In this document: positions 1-11,346 of the stretch, in pieces
Numbering within the stretch: the stretch's first letter is position 1
How the letters are laid out: the number at the start of each line of letters is the position of its first letter
Source of the DNA: Paenarthrobacter nitroguajacolicus JCM 14115
GTDB lineage: Bacteria > Actinomycetota > Actinomycetes > Actinomycetales > Micrococcaceae
Length of the DNA: 64,000 bases
Direction of reading: 5' to 3'
NCBI GenBank assembly: GCA_001313365.1
Contig: BBFS01000001.1
Coordinates: 124,001 to 188,000 of the forward strand
Made by a program: the position numbers and the translations under genes
The notes under the pieces: generated by a model
Database searches by the model: none
Told to the model about the DNA's origin: nothing
What the model saw: only the letters and a program-made list of their open reading frames with translations

Positions 1-131
1 AGGGAGTCAAGCTTGGAGACGTCCCCCCCAACAGACTTGCTGGTGGGCTCAGCGGCCGGAGTGCTTTCCCCCCCACCGCAGGCGGTAATGAGCAGGAGGG
101 CGGGAAGAAGTATTGCTAGGAGTCGGCGCAC
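1..131 (-). CDS. N-terminal fragment of a secreted lipoprotein, probably FKBP-type peptidyl-prolyl isomerase (cut by window edge)
   Basis: Only the first 43 codons are inside the window. A GTG start at 131 gives a basic pair (MRRLL), a hydrophobic stretch and the lipobox LITAC with the lipidated Cys at residue 18. A Ser/Thr/Pro-rich linker of a mature lipoprotein follows, ending in a DVSKLDS-like segment. The G runs at 23-29 and 67-73 stay in frame as given but probably carry one extra Gly each. FKBP-type isomerase is inferred from the usual neighbour downstream of pafA in this group; the catalytic domain lies outside the window. No strong ribosome site precedes the GTG. The 130 bp up to the pafA stop hold nothing recognisable. 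Confidence 0.55.
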   Translation of the reverse strand, partial: MRRLLAILLPALLLITACGGGESTPAAEPTSKSVGGDVSKLDS

Positions 132-261
132 AAAAAGACACTTTCGTCGGGGGCAAAGGGACACTCGGAAAGGCGCGTAGCGCATCCAAGCAAGGTGTAT
201 CTCGGGAAGAGACCACTATCCAGAATAGCCCGTGAAGCTGGGAGCCAGCTTAAAGAGCGCG

Positions 262-1631
262 TCAGCCCATTGAGTCCAGGAGTGCATCCACTCGTTCGTC
301 CACGCTCCGGAAAGGATCCTTGCACAGGATCGTTTGGTGGGCGCGATCGTTGAGTTTCAGGTGTACCCAGTCCACTGTGTAATCGCGGCCAAGCTCCTGC
401 GCCCTCCGCACAAAGTCTCCGCGGAGCTTTGCGCGAGTCGTCTGGGGTGGTGCGTCCACGGCATCCTTGACGTCGGTTTCCGTAACCAGCCTGCGTGCTG
501 CGCCGCGCGCTGCAGGAGGAAAAAGATGCCGCGTTGCCGCGAAATGTCATGGTACGTGAGGTCCAATTGGGCAATACGGGGTGAATCCAGGCTGAGGTCG
601 TGGCGGCGCATGTAGCCGTCCATGAGCTTTTTCTTGATAGCCCAATCCACTTCGGTGTCGATGGTGCTGGTGTCACCGCTCTCGATGGCATTCAAGGTCC
701 GCTCCCACAAGTCCAGGATGAGCGGTACGTGGGCGTTGTGCGCGCCGTTGGTGGCCACGAAGTCTGTCACCTTGTTGAGGTACTCCCGCTGAATATCAAG
801 GCAGTGAGTTGCCGTCCATTGGCCAACCGAACCAGTGCGCGACCCGTAAGGTCGTGGGAAATTTCGCGGATGCTGCGGATCGGGTTCTCCATGCGCATGT
901 CCCGCATGATGACGCCCGCCTCAATCATGCGGAGGATGAGGTCCACAGTGCCTACCTTGAGCAGCGCGGACGTCTCAGACATGTTGGAGTCGCCCACGAT
1001 CACGTGGAGGCGGCGGTAGAACTCCGCGTCCGCATGCGGCTCATCGCGTGTGTTGATAATGGGCCTGGACCGGGTGGTGGCCGAAGACACGCCTTCCCAG
1101 ATATGGTCAGCGCGCTGGGAGAAAGCGAACGTGGCGCCATGCGGGGTCTTCAATACCTTGCCGGCCCCCCCGGCGATCAACTGCCGGGTAACCAGGAAGG
1201 GAATCAGGATCTCGGCCAGGCGGGAGAATTCCCCCCCGCGCCTCGGTATGAGGTAGTTCTCGTGGCTGCCGTAGGAGTTCCCGGCCGAATCAGTGTTGTT
1301 CTTGAAGAGATAGACCGTGCCATTGAAACCCTCTGCCGCGAGCCTGGCCTGGGCCTCATCCACCAGGTCGTCCAGGATAAGTTCGCCCGCCCGGTCATGG
1401 GCGATGAGCTGGGCAAGGTCGTCGCACTCGGCCGTGGCGTACTCAGGGTGCGAGCCCACATCAAGGTAAAGACGGGAACCGTTGGTGAGGAATACGTTGG
1501 AGGACCTCCCCCCAACTGACCACCTTGCGGAACAGGTACCGTGCAACTTCCTCGGGAGCCAGCGGGCGTGAATCCGGGCTGGAATAAGAGATTCCAAATT
1601 CCGTTTCGATGCCAAAAATCCGTTTATCCAT
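262..1631 (-). CDS. pafA: Pup--protein ligase PafA
   Basis: PafA joins the C-terminal Glu of Pup to substrate lysines, marking them for the proteasome. The protein starts [13 protein letters not shown], with the GIETEFG nucleotide/glutamate motif at residues 7-13. It contains [20 protein letters not shown], the [17 protein letters not shown] block and [13 protein letters not shown], and ends [13 protein letters not shown]. Length is about 455 residues, normal for the family. The reading frame is broken near 1505, 790 and 490. At 790 one G is missing from the codons for ALDIQREYL; at 490 one C is missing. The ATG at 1631 lies one base from the prcA stop, so the two are translationally linked. 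It closes the mpa-dop-pup-prcB-prcA-pafA order. Confidence 0.95.
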
Positions 1632-1632
1632 C

Positions 1633-2346
1633 TCAGCTCTCCTCTGTGAGCAACCGGGTCATGTCATCCGGCAACAACCGCCGGAACGCCCTGCGGGATC
1701 CGCGGTTGCTTTCCGAAGCACGGTAGAGCACGGCGGCTTCGACGGCAGTGGCGGGCAGTTCTTCAACTTCCTTGTTCGTGGCCAAGGCGCGCAGGGCCAA
1801 TTGCATGGCCCCCCCCGCCAAACTAAGCTCCGGCTCCCAAGCCCCCCCGTTGACGACGTCGGAAATTTGGTCGGCAAGCCCGCCCATGACAACGAAGCCG
1901 TTCTCATCGGCGATTGATCCATCGAAGGTGAGCCGGTACAGGTGGTCCTGTTCCTGGGTAACGCCAACCTCGGCTACCGCCAACTCCACTTCGAACGGCT
2001 TCTGCTCGGCCGTGAACACAGCTCCAAGGCTTTGTGCATAAACACTGGCAAGGCCGCGCGCGGTAACGTCCTCGCGATCATAGGAATAGCCACGGACATC
2101 GGCGTAGCGGACGCCGGCTTGCCTGAGGCTTTCAAATTCGTTGTACTTGCCGACCGCAGCAAAGGCAATTTTGTCGTAAATTTCACCGATTTTGTGCAAC
2201 GAGGGCGAAGGGTTTTCGGCGATCAGCGCGATGCCGTCGGCGCAGCTGATGACCACTACAGAACGTCCGCGGGCGATGCCCTTCCGTGCGAAGTCCGCAC
2301 GGTCCTTCATCAGCTGTTCGGGAGAGACATAGAACTGCTGTGTCAT
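1633..2346 (-). CDS. prcA: 20S proteasome alpha subunit
   Basis: This subunit forms the outer gating ring of the 20S core. The frame is open throughout. The start is the ATG at 2346 ([19 protein letters not shown]); an in-frame upstream start would run back into prcB. The N-terminal H0 helix region is followed by [18 protein letters not shown], typical of actinobacterial alpha subunits, and the protein has about 237 residues. Unlike the beta subunit there is no catalytic Thr after a propeptide. The ATG lies one base after the prcB TGA. The doublet Gly residues at the long C runs near 1810 and 1843 are probably one residue too many. Confidence 0.95.
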   Translation of the reverse strand: MTQQFYVSPEQLMKDRADFARKGIARGRSVVVISCADGIALIAENPSPSLHKIGEIYDKIAFAAVGKYNEFESLRQAGVRYADVRGYSYDREDVTARGLASVYAQSLGAVFTAEQKPFEVELAVAEVGVTQEQDHLYRLTFDGSIADENGFVVMGGLADQISDVVNGGAWEPELSLAGGAMQLALRALATNKEVEELPATAVEAAVLYRASESNRGSRRAFRRLLPDDMTRLLTEES

Positions 2347-2347
2347 G

Positions 2348-3161
2348 TCAGGCCTCCCTTCCTGCTGCGGCCCGCGATTCGACAATGGCGCCGGCTATCG
2401 CGGCCAGGTCCCGTTCAGGGACGCGCCGGTTGCCGGAACGGTCGACGGTGTACACCACCGGCCACAGTTGCCGGACAGGGTCAGGACCGCCGGTGGCGGA
2501 GTCGTCATCGGCGGCATCGTAGAGGGCCTCAACAGCCACTGCCACGGCGTTCTCTTCTGACAGGTTAGGTTTCCACAGTTTCTTCAGGGCCCCCCCGCGC
2601 GAATACGGAACCGGAACCAACGGAGTGATGCTCCTGTTCTTCGTAGCGGCCGCCTGTGACGTCGTAGGAGAACAAGCGGCCCACGCCGGAGACGTGGTCG
2701 AAGCCGGCAAACAGTGGAACGACTGCCATGCCCTGCATTGCCATGGGCAGGTTTCCGCGGATCATGGCGCCCAATCGGTTGGCCTTGCCGACGAGGCTGA
2801 GGGGGGGCGTTCCCTCGATCTTTTCGTAGTGCTCCAGTTCCACTTGGAAAAGCCGTGTGATGTCGATGGCCAATCCGGCAGTTCCGGCAATGCCGAGGAC
2901 TGAATACTGGTCCGCCGGAAATACCTTCTCGATGTGCCGGCTGGCGATGATATTGCCCATGGTTGCGCGGCGATCCCCGGCCATCAGCACACCACCGGCG
3001 TACGTCAAGGCCACGATCGTGGTGGCGTGCGGCGAGGCCGGGACCATACCGGCGGGTAACGATTGAGTGAAGGGAAGGAGTTCGGGACGCGAGCGTTGAA
3101 GATGCTCCGTGAAAGAAGACGTTGCCTGGGTGGCCAGGGGGCCGGTTGATGGGTCCTGCAT
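2348..3161 (-). CDS. prcB: 20S proteasome beta subunit (catalytic)
   Basis: This is the proteolytic subunit, an N-terminal-nucleophile hydrolase. A propeptide of about 46 residues ([12 protein letters not shown]...) precedes [20 protein letters not shown], whose first Thr (residue 47) is the expected catalytic Thr1; the residue before it is Ala. The ATG at 3161 has an AAGGAG ribosome site about 8 nt upstream; an alternative ATG is at 3185. The frame breaks near 2600. A G run and a missing base join ...GSGSVFARG to [18 protein letters not shown]. The tail [20 protein letters not shown] matches the family. It sits between pup and prcA. Confidence 0.93.
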
Positions 3162-3240
3162 TGCTGCACTCCTTCGACTCTGCATTCCGATGCCCGGCGG
3201 CCTCACGCCGGCCGGGCAGTACATCCTCTGGTGGGTCCGC

Positions 3241-3444
3241 CTACTGGCCGCCCTTTTGGACAAACGCCCTCACGAACTCTTCAGCGTTCGACTCGAGAAC
3301 GCCGTCGATTTCGTCGAGGAGGTCATCCACACCCTGCGTCGCTTCCGAAGCCTGTGCCTCGGGTGCTGCCGGTGGTGCCTCCGGTACGTCGACTTCGGTC
3401 TCGGTGTCCCGTGACTGCGGTTGTTGCTGCTCCTGTGCTGCCAT
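3241..3444 (-). CDS. pup: Prokaryotic ubiquitin-like protein Pup
   Basis: Pup is the small disordered tag attached to proteins for proteasomal degradation. The intact frame encodes 67 residues: a Gln- and Glu-rich N-terminus, the central [20 protein letters not shown] segment that forms a helix on the Mpa coiled coil, and the C-terminus VQKGGQ. Because it ends in Gln rather than Glu, Dop must deamidate it before PafA can ligate it. A GGGAGAAAG purine stretch precedes the ATG. It lies upstream of prcB and 120 bp downstream of dop; no clear promoter was identified in that gap. Confidence 0.96.
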   Translation of the reverse strand: MAAQEQQQPQSRDTETEVDVPEAPPAAPEAQASEATQGVDDLLDEIDGVLESNAEEFVRAFVQKGGQ

Positions 3445-3564
3445 TTTTCTTTCTCCCTACTGTCAGTCTCCTGAAGACGGAGACTTCCTAATGCAATATT
3501 GCCACGCGGACCGGTGCTGCGGACGGCTTTGACCCGGCACGAATAGTCCTGTGGCGGGCATCCG

Positions 3565-5247
3565 TCAACTCCTCGCCGGCGGTGGCTTTTGACCCAGCAA
3601 TTCGGCCAGGAATGAAGCAGCATCCGTGTGGCGGTCAAAGAGCGCACCGGTCAAAGCCTGTGTGCCCCTCAAAGGCTCACGCGTGGGTACCCGTTGCAGT
3701 TTTCCCAGCCCTGGAACATCGAAGATCACCGAGTCCCAGCTGGCGCCGACAACGTCCTTGCCGAAGCTGGAAACGCACCGGCCGCGGAAGTAGGCCCGGG
3801 TGTCCGACGGCGGTTCGGTGACCGCCCGGGTGATGTCGCCGTCGTCGACAATACGCCTCATCCTGTCCCTGGAGAGCAACCTGTAATAGAGGCCTTTCTC
3901 GGGCCGGATATCGGACCATTGAAGATCCACCAAGCCCAGGCGGGCATCGTCCCACGCCAGTCCGTCTCGGTTTCGGTAACCTTCAAGCAGCGATTTTTTG
4001 GCCACCCACTCAACCGACGAGGCAGCAGCATCAGGATCTGTACCGAGAGTTGTCAACGTGGACTCCCAATGGGACAAAACCTGATGCGTATGGCCGTCTC
4101 CAGTGACTGAATCCGCTACCCCCTGTCTCCTGGGCCAGTTTGGCGGCGGCCTCGAAATACATCCACTGGAGATCGAGAGCTGTCACGCGTCTCCCGTCGA
4201 GGAGCCTTACTGTGACAGCCAAGGTGGTGTCGTGGCTGACGGCTTGGAGGGCCTGGACAGGCTCATGAACTTCGATCCTCGGAGCCTGTCCCGCCTCAAT
4301 GAGGCTCAGGACCATGGCAGTGGTTCCGAACTTCAGGAAATTTGAGGCCTGGCTGAGGTTGGCGTCCCCCCCAATGATTACGTGGAGGCGGCGGTACTTG
4401 TCCGCTGTGGCGTGTGGCTCGTCCCTCGTGTTGATGATGGGGGCGCCGGATGGTGGTCTCCAGTCCCACCTCTGCCTCAAAGAAGTCAGCCCTTTGGCTG
4501 ATCTGGTAGCCGGGCGTTGAGCTGTCCTGTCCCATCCCCCACCCGGCCCGCACCGCACATGACTTGGCGCGAAACGAAGAAGGGAGTCAATCCACGGATG
4601 ATGTCCCCCCCGAAGCACCGAACGGGGGGGCATGAGGTAGTTCTCATGCGAGCCATAGGACACAGACTTGTTGTCGGTGTTGTTCTTGTAGAGGTTGATC
4701 GGAGGAAGCCCTGTATCGGACGCGACCTTCCTGACGGTAGCCAACGCCACCAGGTCACCGGCGGCGTCCCAGGCCACGGCATCCCGTGGTTGGTGACCTC
4801 CGGACTGGAGTACTCAGGGTGCGCATGATCGACGTAAAGGCGGGCACCATTGCCGAGGACCATGTTCATCAGGAGGGAACCGGACTCGTCAGCGCCGTCC
4901 AGTTCCAGCTCCTGTCGGCCATAGGCCAAGGCGACCGCTTCGGCGTCGAGCACTGGCGGCTGGTCCGTCAGCTGGCTGGGATCCGCCGTTGACCTATCCA
5001 CTGTCCAACCGCGGGCGTCGTGCAGCGGTTCCTCGTCCGTATAGTCCCACCGTGTCTCCGCGCCGCCGGCCGCACGTTGCCGGGTAACAGTTGCATACGC
5101 CTGGATGATCCTGGCGGACATCATGGTCGCGTTAGCTCCCGGCGCTGACGGTGCATGGATCCCATATTCAGTTTCCGAGCCCATGACGCGCATGGCGCCG
5201 CCTGCGGGAAGCTTCTCTCCGGGTGAACCTTCGGGCCTTGCTGTCAC
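3565..5247 (-). CDS. dop: Pup deamidase/depupylase Dop
   Basis: Dop converts the Pup C-terminal Gln to Glu and also removes Pup from substrates. It is homologous to Paf[13 protein letters not shown] near the N-terminus is the counterpart of the PafA GIETEFG motif, and the [13 protein letters not shown] and INTRDEPHA blocks are present. The tail ends [16 protein letters not shown]. The frame is broken at several places (near 4790, 4640, 4520, 4460 and 4090), but every segment is recognisable in order. The GTG at 5247 overlaps the mpa stop by 4 bp (GTGA); an alternative start is the ATG at 5193 ([11 protein letters not shown]). Length is about 550 residues, as expected. Confidence 0.92.
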
Positions 5248-7066
5248 AGGTACTGACCTGTGTTGGCGGTGGTTTCGATGGACTTGCCAGGCTCCTGGCC
5301 TGCCTTGCCCTGAACGATGGTCCGGATGTAGGTGATCCTTTCGCCCTTCTTGCCCGAAATCCGTGCCCAGTCATCGGGGTTTGTGGTGTTGGGCATGTCC
5401 TCATGCTCACGGAACTCATCCACCACGGCCCGAAGCAGGTGATCGATCCGAAGACCTTTTTGGTGGCTGGTCAGCAAATCCTTGATGGCGTACTTCTTGG
5501 CCCGATCCACCACATTCTGGACCACGGCACCGGAGTTGAAGTCCTTGAAGTACAGCATTTCGGTGTCGCCGTTGGCATAGGTGACCTCGAGGTACTCGTT
5601 GGACTTCTCCGTGGAGTACATGGCCTCCACGGTGCGCTGGACCATGGCGTCGACGGTGGCCTGCACGTCGCCGCCATATTCAGCCAAATCCTGAGGGTGG
5701 AAGGGCAGGTCAGTGGTGATGTACTTTGCGAAGATGTCGGCTGCGGCCTCGGCGTCGGGTCGTTGAATCTTGACCTTCACGTCAAGGCGACCGGGACGAA
5801 GGATTGCGGGATCGATCATGTCCTCACGGTTTGAGGCTCCAATCACGATCACGTTGTCCAGGCGCTCCACACCGTCGATCTCACTGAGAAGCTGCGGCAC
5901 GATGGTGGTTTCGACGTCGGACGATACCCCCGGTACCGCGGGTGCGGAACAGTGAGTCCATTTCATCGAAGAAGACCACCACGGGGGGCTGCCATCTGAA
6001 GCCTTTTCACGGGCACGCGAGAAGATCAGCCGGATGTGGCGCTCGGTCTCACCCACGTACTTGTCAAGGAGCTCGGGACCCTTGATGTTCAGGAAGTAGC
6101 TCTTGAGATCGGTGTTGCCCGCACGTTCCGCAGCCCGGGCAGCGAGGGAATTCGCTACTGCTTGGCAATCAGGGTTTTACCGCAGCCCGGAGGGCCGTAG
6201 AGCAAGATGCCCTTGGGGGGGGCCTTCAGGCCATGCTCACGGTAGAGGTCCGGATGGAGGAACGGCAGCTCCACGGCGTCGCGGATCTGCTCGATCTGCG
6301 GGCCAAGCCCACCGATGTCCTGGTAGGTGATGTCCGGAACTTCCTCGAGGACGAGGTTCTCCACCTCGGCGCGCGGGACCTTCTCCAGCGCGTAGCCGGT
6401 CCTTGAATCGAGCGACAACGCGTCGCCCACTTTCAAATGAACACTTTGGAGTGCCCCCGGACAGCCTGACTACACGCTCTTCGTCGGCGCGGCCCACCAC
6501 CAGTGCCCGGTCCTTGCCCAGCATTTCCTTAAGGGTGACCAGTTCGCCGGCACGTTCGTAACCGAGCCCGGCCACTACCAGGAGTGCCTCGTTCAGCAGG
6601 ACTTCCTGTCCTACAGCGAGCTGGTTGAGGTTGACGAGCGGGCTGACTCCCACGCGCATCTTGCGGCCGGAGTTGAAGATATCCACGGACTCTTCGGTGG
6701 CTGCCTGCCTGAACTGCCGGCTGACGGCTGCTTCCGTGGGTTGATCTGCACCACGGTACCGAAGCTGTAAGGAGGCTGGCCCTCCTGCTCCAAGGCGCCC
6801 TTCAAACGAAGAATTTCAGCCTTCGCCGTTTCCAGCATGCTGACCAGTTTGCCGTTGTTCTGGGTCGCGGCTGCCAACTGGCGGTCGATGTGGCGAAGCT
6901 TGTCCCGGAGGATGTTGATTTGCCGTTCGGCAACAGTCAGCTCACTCGAGGTCTCCGGCGGTTGAACAACGCCAAGCCCCCCCGGCTTGCCGTATTCTCC
7001 GCTGCGTCGTTTGCTTCTTCCGGCGTCGGCCGTCCAAGGTCGTTGTTTGACGTATCCACGATTCAT
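5244..7066 (-). CDS. mpa: Proteasome-associated AAA+ ATPase Mpa/ARC
   Basis: Mpa unfolds pupylated proteins and feeds them to the 20S core. The N-terminus (about residues 30-85) contains the coiled coil that binds Pup ([20 protein letters not shown]). OB-fold segments follow, then [15 protein letters not shown] (Walker A), a Walker B region scrambled by a frame break near 5970, and [20 protein letters not shown] with the sensor region. The C-terminus GQYL is the hydrophobic-Tyr-x motif that docks in alpha-ring pockets and opens the gate. Frame breaks lie near 6740, 6440, 6150, 5990 and 5945. The ATG at 7066 starts [11 protein letters not shown]. The total of about 605 codons agrees with the family. 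Confidence 0.94.
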
Positions 7067-7085
7067 CAGCCCCTTCCTGCGCTTA

Positions 7086-8230
<1,145 letters not shown>

Positions 8231-8347
8231 GTGGTGTTCCTCGCTCCTGTACGGCTGGGCCGCGGTGTGTAACCGGCTGGTGGGCGCCAAAAATTCAATG
8301 GGTCTGTCTTGTATAACCGCCGGCATGTAACTCTACCGGCAAGGCAG

Positions 8348-9524
8348 TCAGGCGCGCCCGCTCTTGCGTGATTCCTTACCTGTTATGGCCGTCACTACGG
8401 CCTGCTGGCGGAGCAGCCCGGTGACGATTCCGTTGTGATCAACCACAGCGTATTCGCCGCCCTCCAGGCGCGCCAAGTACTGGATCAGTTCCTGCCCCTT
8501 GGACCATTCGGGGGACGTACGCCCCGGCGGCCAGGGCATGCGCCACCGCGGTGACAGGCGTCGTCGTGGCAGTTGCGGCTGGAACAGCGAGCGTTGCGCC
8601 GAAATCCACAACTCCCTGCGGTTTACCGTCGGGACCGCAAATCACGACGGCGGGACTTCCGGCGGGTGAAATGTCCAGGACGTCTGCCACTGAGGCCGAG
8701 TTCGGCACGCCCACTGCGGGCTCAGCCAACCCCGCGGCACTTACCAGGTACAGACGACTGCGGAGCTTTGCATGGTGGATGGAGCTCGAGGCGCCCATCC
8801 AGAGGAAGCCGCACACCAACACGGTGATCACAATGAAGGTGAGGTCCGGCCAAGCGCCGCTGATCAAGGGCAAGCCAATAAACCAAATGACCAGCACCAC
8901 AACGATGATGCGCCCGGACCACCCTGCGGCAATGGTGCCCTTGTCCTGGCTACCGGTCGCTTTCCATACAGCAGACTCCACCAAACGCCCGCCATCCAGT
9001 GGCATCCCGGGAAGTATGTTGAAGATGCCGATCAAGAGGTTTGCCCTCATCAGGATGTCACCCAGGGTCGCCGACACTCCGCTGAGCAAGTCGGCGGACA
9101 TTACTGCCCACATGACCGCGGCGACGACGAAGTTGGAAACAGGCCCAGCCAGGGCGACGATGACGGACTTCCCCCGGGGGGAAGCCGTGAAGTTCTCGAA
9201 TTGAGTGTGTCCACCCCAAAGATTCAGAACGATCTTCTCGGTTGGCCATTTGAAGGCCTTTGCGCTGAGCGCATGTGCAAGTTCATGGATCAGGACGGAA
9301 ATGGCGAGCAGCAGGGCAATGCACAGCGCCACAAGGTAGGCCCAGTTATTCAGATAGGGCATGTAGTCCATCAACACCGGCCCGTAAACGAACACCGTAA
9401 AGGCCGCGATGACAAACCACGAATACGCAAGGTAGACGGGAATGCCGGCGATTCGTCCGAGGGGGGGAATGCCGTCCCTCTTTTTGGTTTGCGGGTGTTG
9501 CTGTGTGGAGGGGGGGCTGCTCAC
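8348..9524 (-). CDS. Site-2 protease family zinc metalloprotease with C-terminal CBS-like region
   Basis: This is an integral membrane peptidase of the S2P (M50) type. After a cytoplasmic N-terminus of about 25 residues there are several hydrophobic segments. HELAH at residues 80-84 supplies two zinc ligands and MPLDGGR near residue 170 supplies the Asp of the second motif. The C-terminal third (SVADVLDISPAGSPAVVI, then GGEYAVVDHNGIVTGLLR) looks like a CBS-type pair. The frame breaks near 8520, joining the last 60 residues. The GTG start at 9524 directly follows the stop of the HAD gene. The substrate is unknown. Confidence 0.88.
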
Positions 9525-10244
9525 CTAGTTGGCCCCTTCGAACAGGTTGGCTGCGGCGAATCGGTCCGCCACGAGCTGCTGTAGATCGATTGCGGTACGG
9601 CCCACCAACGTGGGCCACGTGATCATCCGGGGGTCTTCCGGGAGGGGGAACCTGATGGGGGAATTCCCACTGTGACCACACCCGAAGCGATAGCGGCAGT
9701 GGCACCTGGGATGGAATCCTCCAAGGCGACGCAGTGTCGATGGTGACGGACGGGTCGTTCAACCTGAGGCGTTCCACGGCGGTGAGGTAGGCCTCCGGGT
9801 GCGGCTTCCCGTTGGTGACGGTGTCACCTGTCACCATGAACTCGAAGTAGGGCTTGGGAAGGCTCTCCACCACCACTCCGGCCAACGGGCCTTCGGACAT
9901 GGTCACCAGGCGCAGCGGATGCCCGCCAAGTGGAGTTCATCCAGCAGTTCGCGTGCCCCGGGCCGCCATGGGACTTCTTTACGGACCTGCTCGATGACTT
10001 GTGCGCTCAGCGTGTCCACGATGTCACGGGCTTCGAGCCTGACGCCCGCGGCCTGCAGGACGGCTGCCGAGTGAAGCAGGGACTGTCCCACCAATTGCAT
10101 TGCCTGCTGGTGGGACCATGTGCCGCCGTGGGATTCCACCAGCGCGCGCTCCGCAGCGATCCAGTAGGGTTCCGTGTCCACGAGTGTGCCATCCATATCC
10201 CAGAGCACGGCTTTGAGGAGGGGCTGGCTGGGTAACGAATGCAT
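9525..10244 (-). CDS. HAD-superfamily hydrolase (beta-phosphoglucomutase-like)
   Basis: The N-terminus LKAVLWDMDGTLVDTEPYW carries the DxDGT(L/V) nucleophile motif of the haloacid dehalogenase superfamily. A helical cap region follows (HGGTWSHQQAMQLVGQSL), and then GDTVTNGKPHPEAYL with the conserved Lys. The frame breaks near 9900, 9740 and 9650; the tail can be followed to FAAANLFEGAN, whose stop codon abuts the GTG of the site-2 protease gene. The ATG at 10244 is chosen because DMDGT then falls at its usual place about 17 residues in. It probably acts on a phosphorylated sugar or nucleotide; the substrate cannot be told. Confidence 0.85.
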
Positions 10245-10367
10245 GGTTTCCAGTCTACGTGGAACCTGGCGGGCGGCCGTTCGTCCGTTGCGCTGTGGGC
10301 GAATCCCGGACACGCTTCGGCGTGAAATGCCATGCATCCACGAGGGTCTTGGACGTAGGGTGAGTGG
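10245..10367. promoter_or_regulatory. Divergent intergenic region between HAD hydrolase and PAC2 genes
   Basis: These 123 bp separate two divergent starts, so both promoters must lie here. No clean -35/-10 pair or inverted repeat stood out. The role is inferred from gene orientation only. Confidence 0.35.
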
Positions 10368-11273
10368 ATGAACAGTGTGGACGGGACCCCCGAAGGACAG
10401 GACATCACCGCGGAGCCCGAGCGTTTCCTTAAGGAACCCGCGGACGGCCAACGTGTCACGGTAATGCTCGCCGCGTTTGAGGGCTGGAATGACGCCGGAG
10501 AGGCCGCTAGCGATGCCCTGCACTACTTGAACAAGCTCTGGGATGGCAAGAAGGTTGCCACTGTGGATGCCGAGGAGTACTACGACTTCCAGTTCACGCG
10601 GCCCACCGTGCGTCGCACGTCCTCAGGTGCCCGGAAGGTGAAATGGCCGTCGACCCGGATTTACAAGGCTGAAGTTCCGGACAGCAACGTTGACGTGGTC
10701 CTCGTGCTCGGTACCGAACCTTCATACCGCTGGCGCGCCTACACCACCGAATTACTGGTCCATGCCGAAGCGCTCAAGGTGGACTCCGTGATTTTGGTGG
10801 GCGCGCTGCTGGCCGACGTGCCCCATAGCCGTCCAATTCCGGTCAGCACCACCACCGAGGACAGTTCCCTGCGGGAGCGCCTCAACCTGGAGGCTTCCCA
10901 GTACGAGGGGCCAGTGGGCATCGTGGGCGTGCTCGCAGAGTTCGCAATGCTGGCAGGGCTGCCCACGGTCTCCCTGTGGGCAGCAGTTCCGCATTACGTC
11001 GCCCAGCCGCCCTCCCCCAAGGCACAGCTCGCGATCCTGCACAGGATCGAGGATCTGCTGCAGGTTCCTTTGGACAGCCAGGCGTTGGCTGAAGAATCGG
11101 AGGCTTGGGAGCGTGGAGTGGACGAGCTCGCCACGGAGGACCCTGAAATTGCTGCCTATGTGCGGCAACTGGAAGAAGCGAAGGACACCGCCGATCTTCC
11201 GGAGGCGTCCGGTGAGTCAATCGCCCGCGAGTTTGAGCGGTACCTGAAGCGACGCGGTAAAGAGCGCCCCTAA
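10368..11273 (+). CDS. PAC2 family (proteasome assembly chaperone-like) protein
   Basis: The frame is intact: 301 residues. Family features are MLAAFEGWNDAGEAASDAL near residue 35, EEYYDFQFTRPTVR and LVLGTEPSYRW in the core, and VGVLAEFAMLAGLPTVSLWA in the second half. The C-terminus is charged and helical. PAC2 proteins include the eukaryotic and archaeal proteasome assembly chaperones. In actinobacteria the function is not established, but the gene is commonly close to the proteasome cluster, as here. It is divergent from the HAD gene and convergent with mshC, with a shared terminator in between. Confidence 0.88.
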   Translation: MNSVDGTPEGQDITAEPERFLKEPADGQRVTVMLAAFEGWNDAGEAASDALHYLNKLWDGKKVATVDAEEYYDFQFTRPTVRRTSSGARKVKWPSTRIYKAEVPDSNVDVVLVLGTEPSYRWRAYTTELLVHAEALKVDSVILVGALLADVPHSRPIPVSTTTEDSSLRERLNLEASQYEGPVGIVGVLAEFAMLAGLPTVSLWAAVPHYVAQPPSPKAQLAILHRIEDLLQVPLDSQALAEESEAWERGVDELATEDPEIAAYVRQLEEAKDTADLPEASGESIAREFERYLKRRGKERP

Positions 11274-11296
11274 GGGATCAGTACCGGCAAAAACCA

Positions 11297-11330
11297 ACAA
11301 CGGCCCTGACATCTTGTCAGGGCCGTTGTT
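11297..11330. terminator. Bidirectional hairpin terminator between PAC2 gene and mshC
   Basis: A near-perfect inverted repeat has arms AACAACGGCCCTGACA and TGTCAGGGCCGTTGTT around the loop TCT. The forward strand continues with TGTTTTC, and the reverse strand also runs into T after the stem. It lies between convergent genes. Confidence 0.85.
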
Positions 11331-11346
11331 TGTTTTCTTGGGTAGC

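Noticed and set aside
9058..9584. Long plus-strand open frames across the site-2 protease gene
   Set aside because: They are antisense shadows of a membrane protein with clear HELAH and PLDGGR motifs on the minus strand; high GC makes such frames common.
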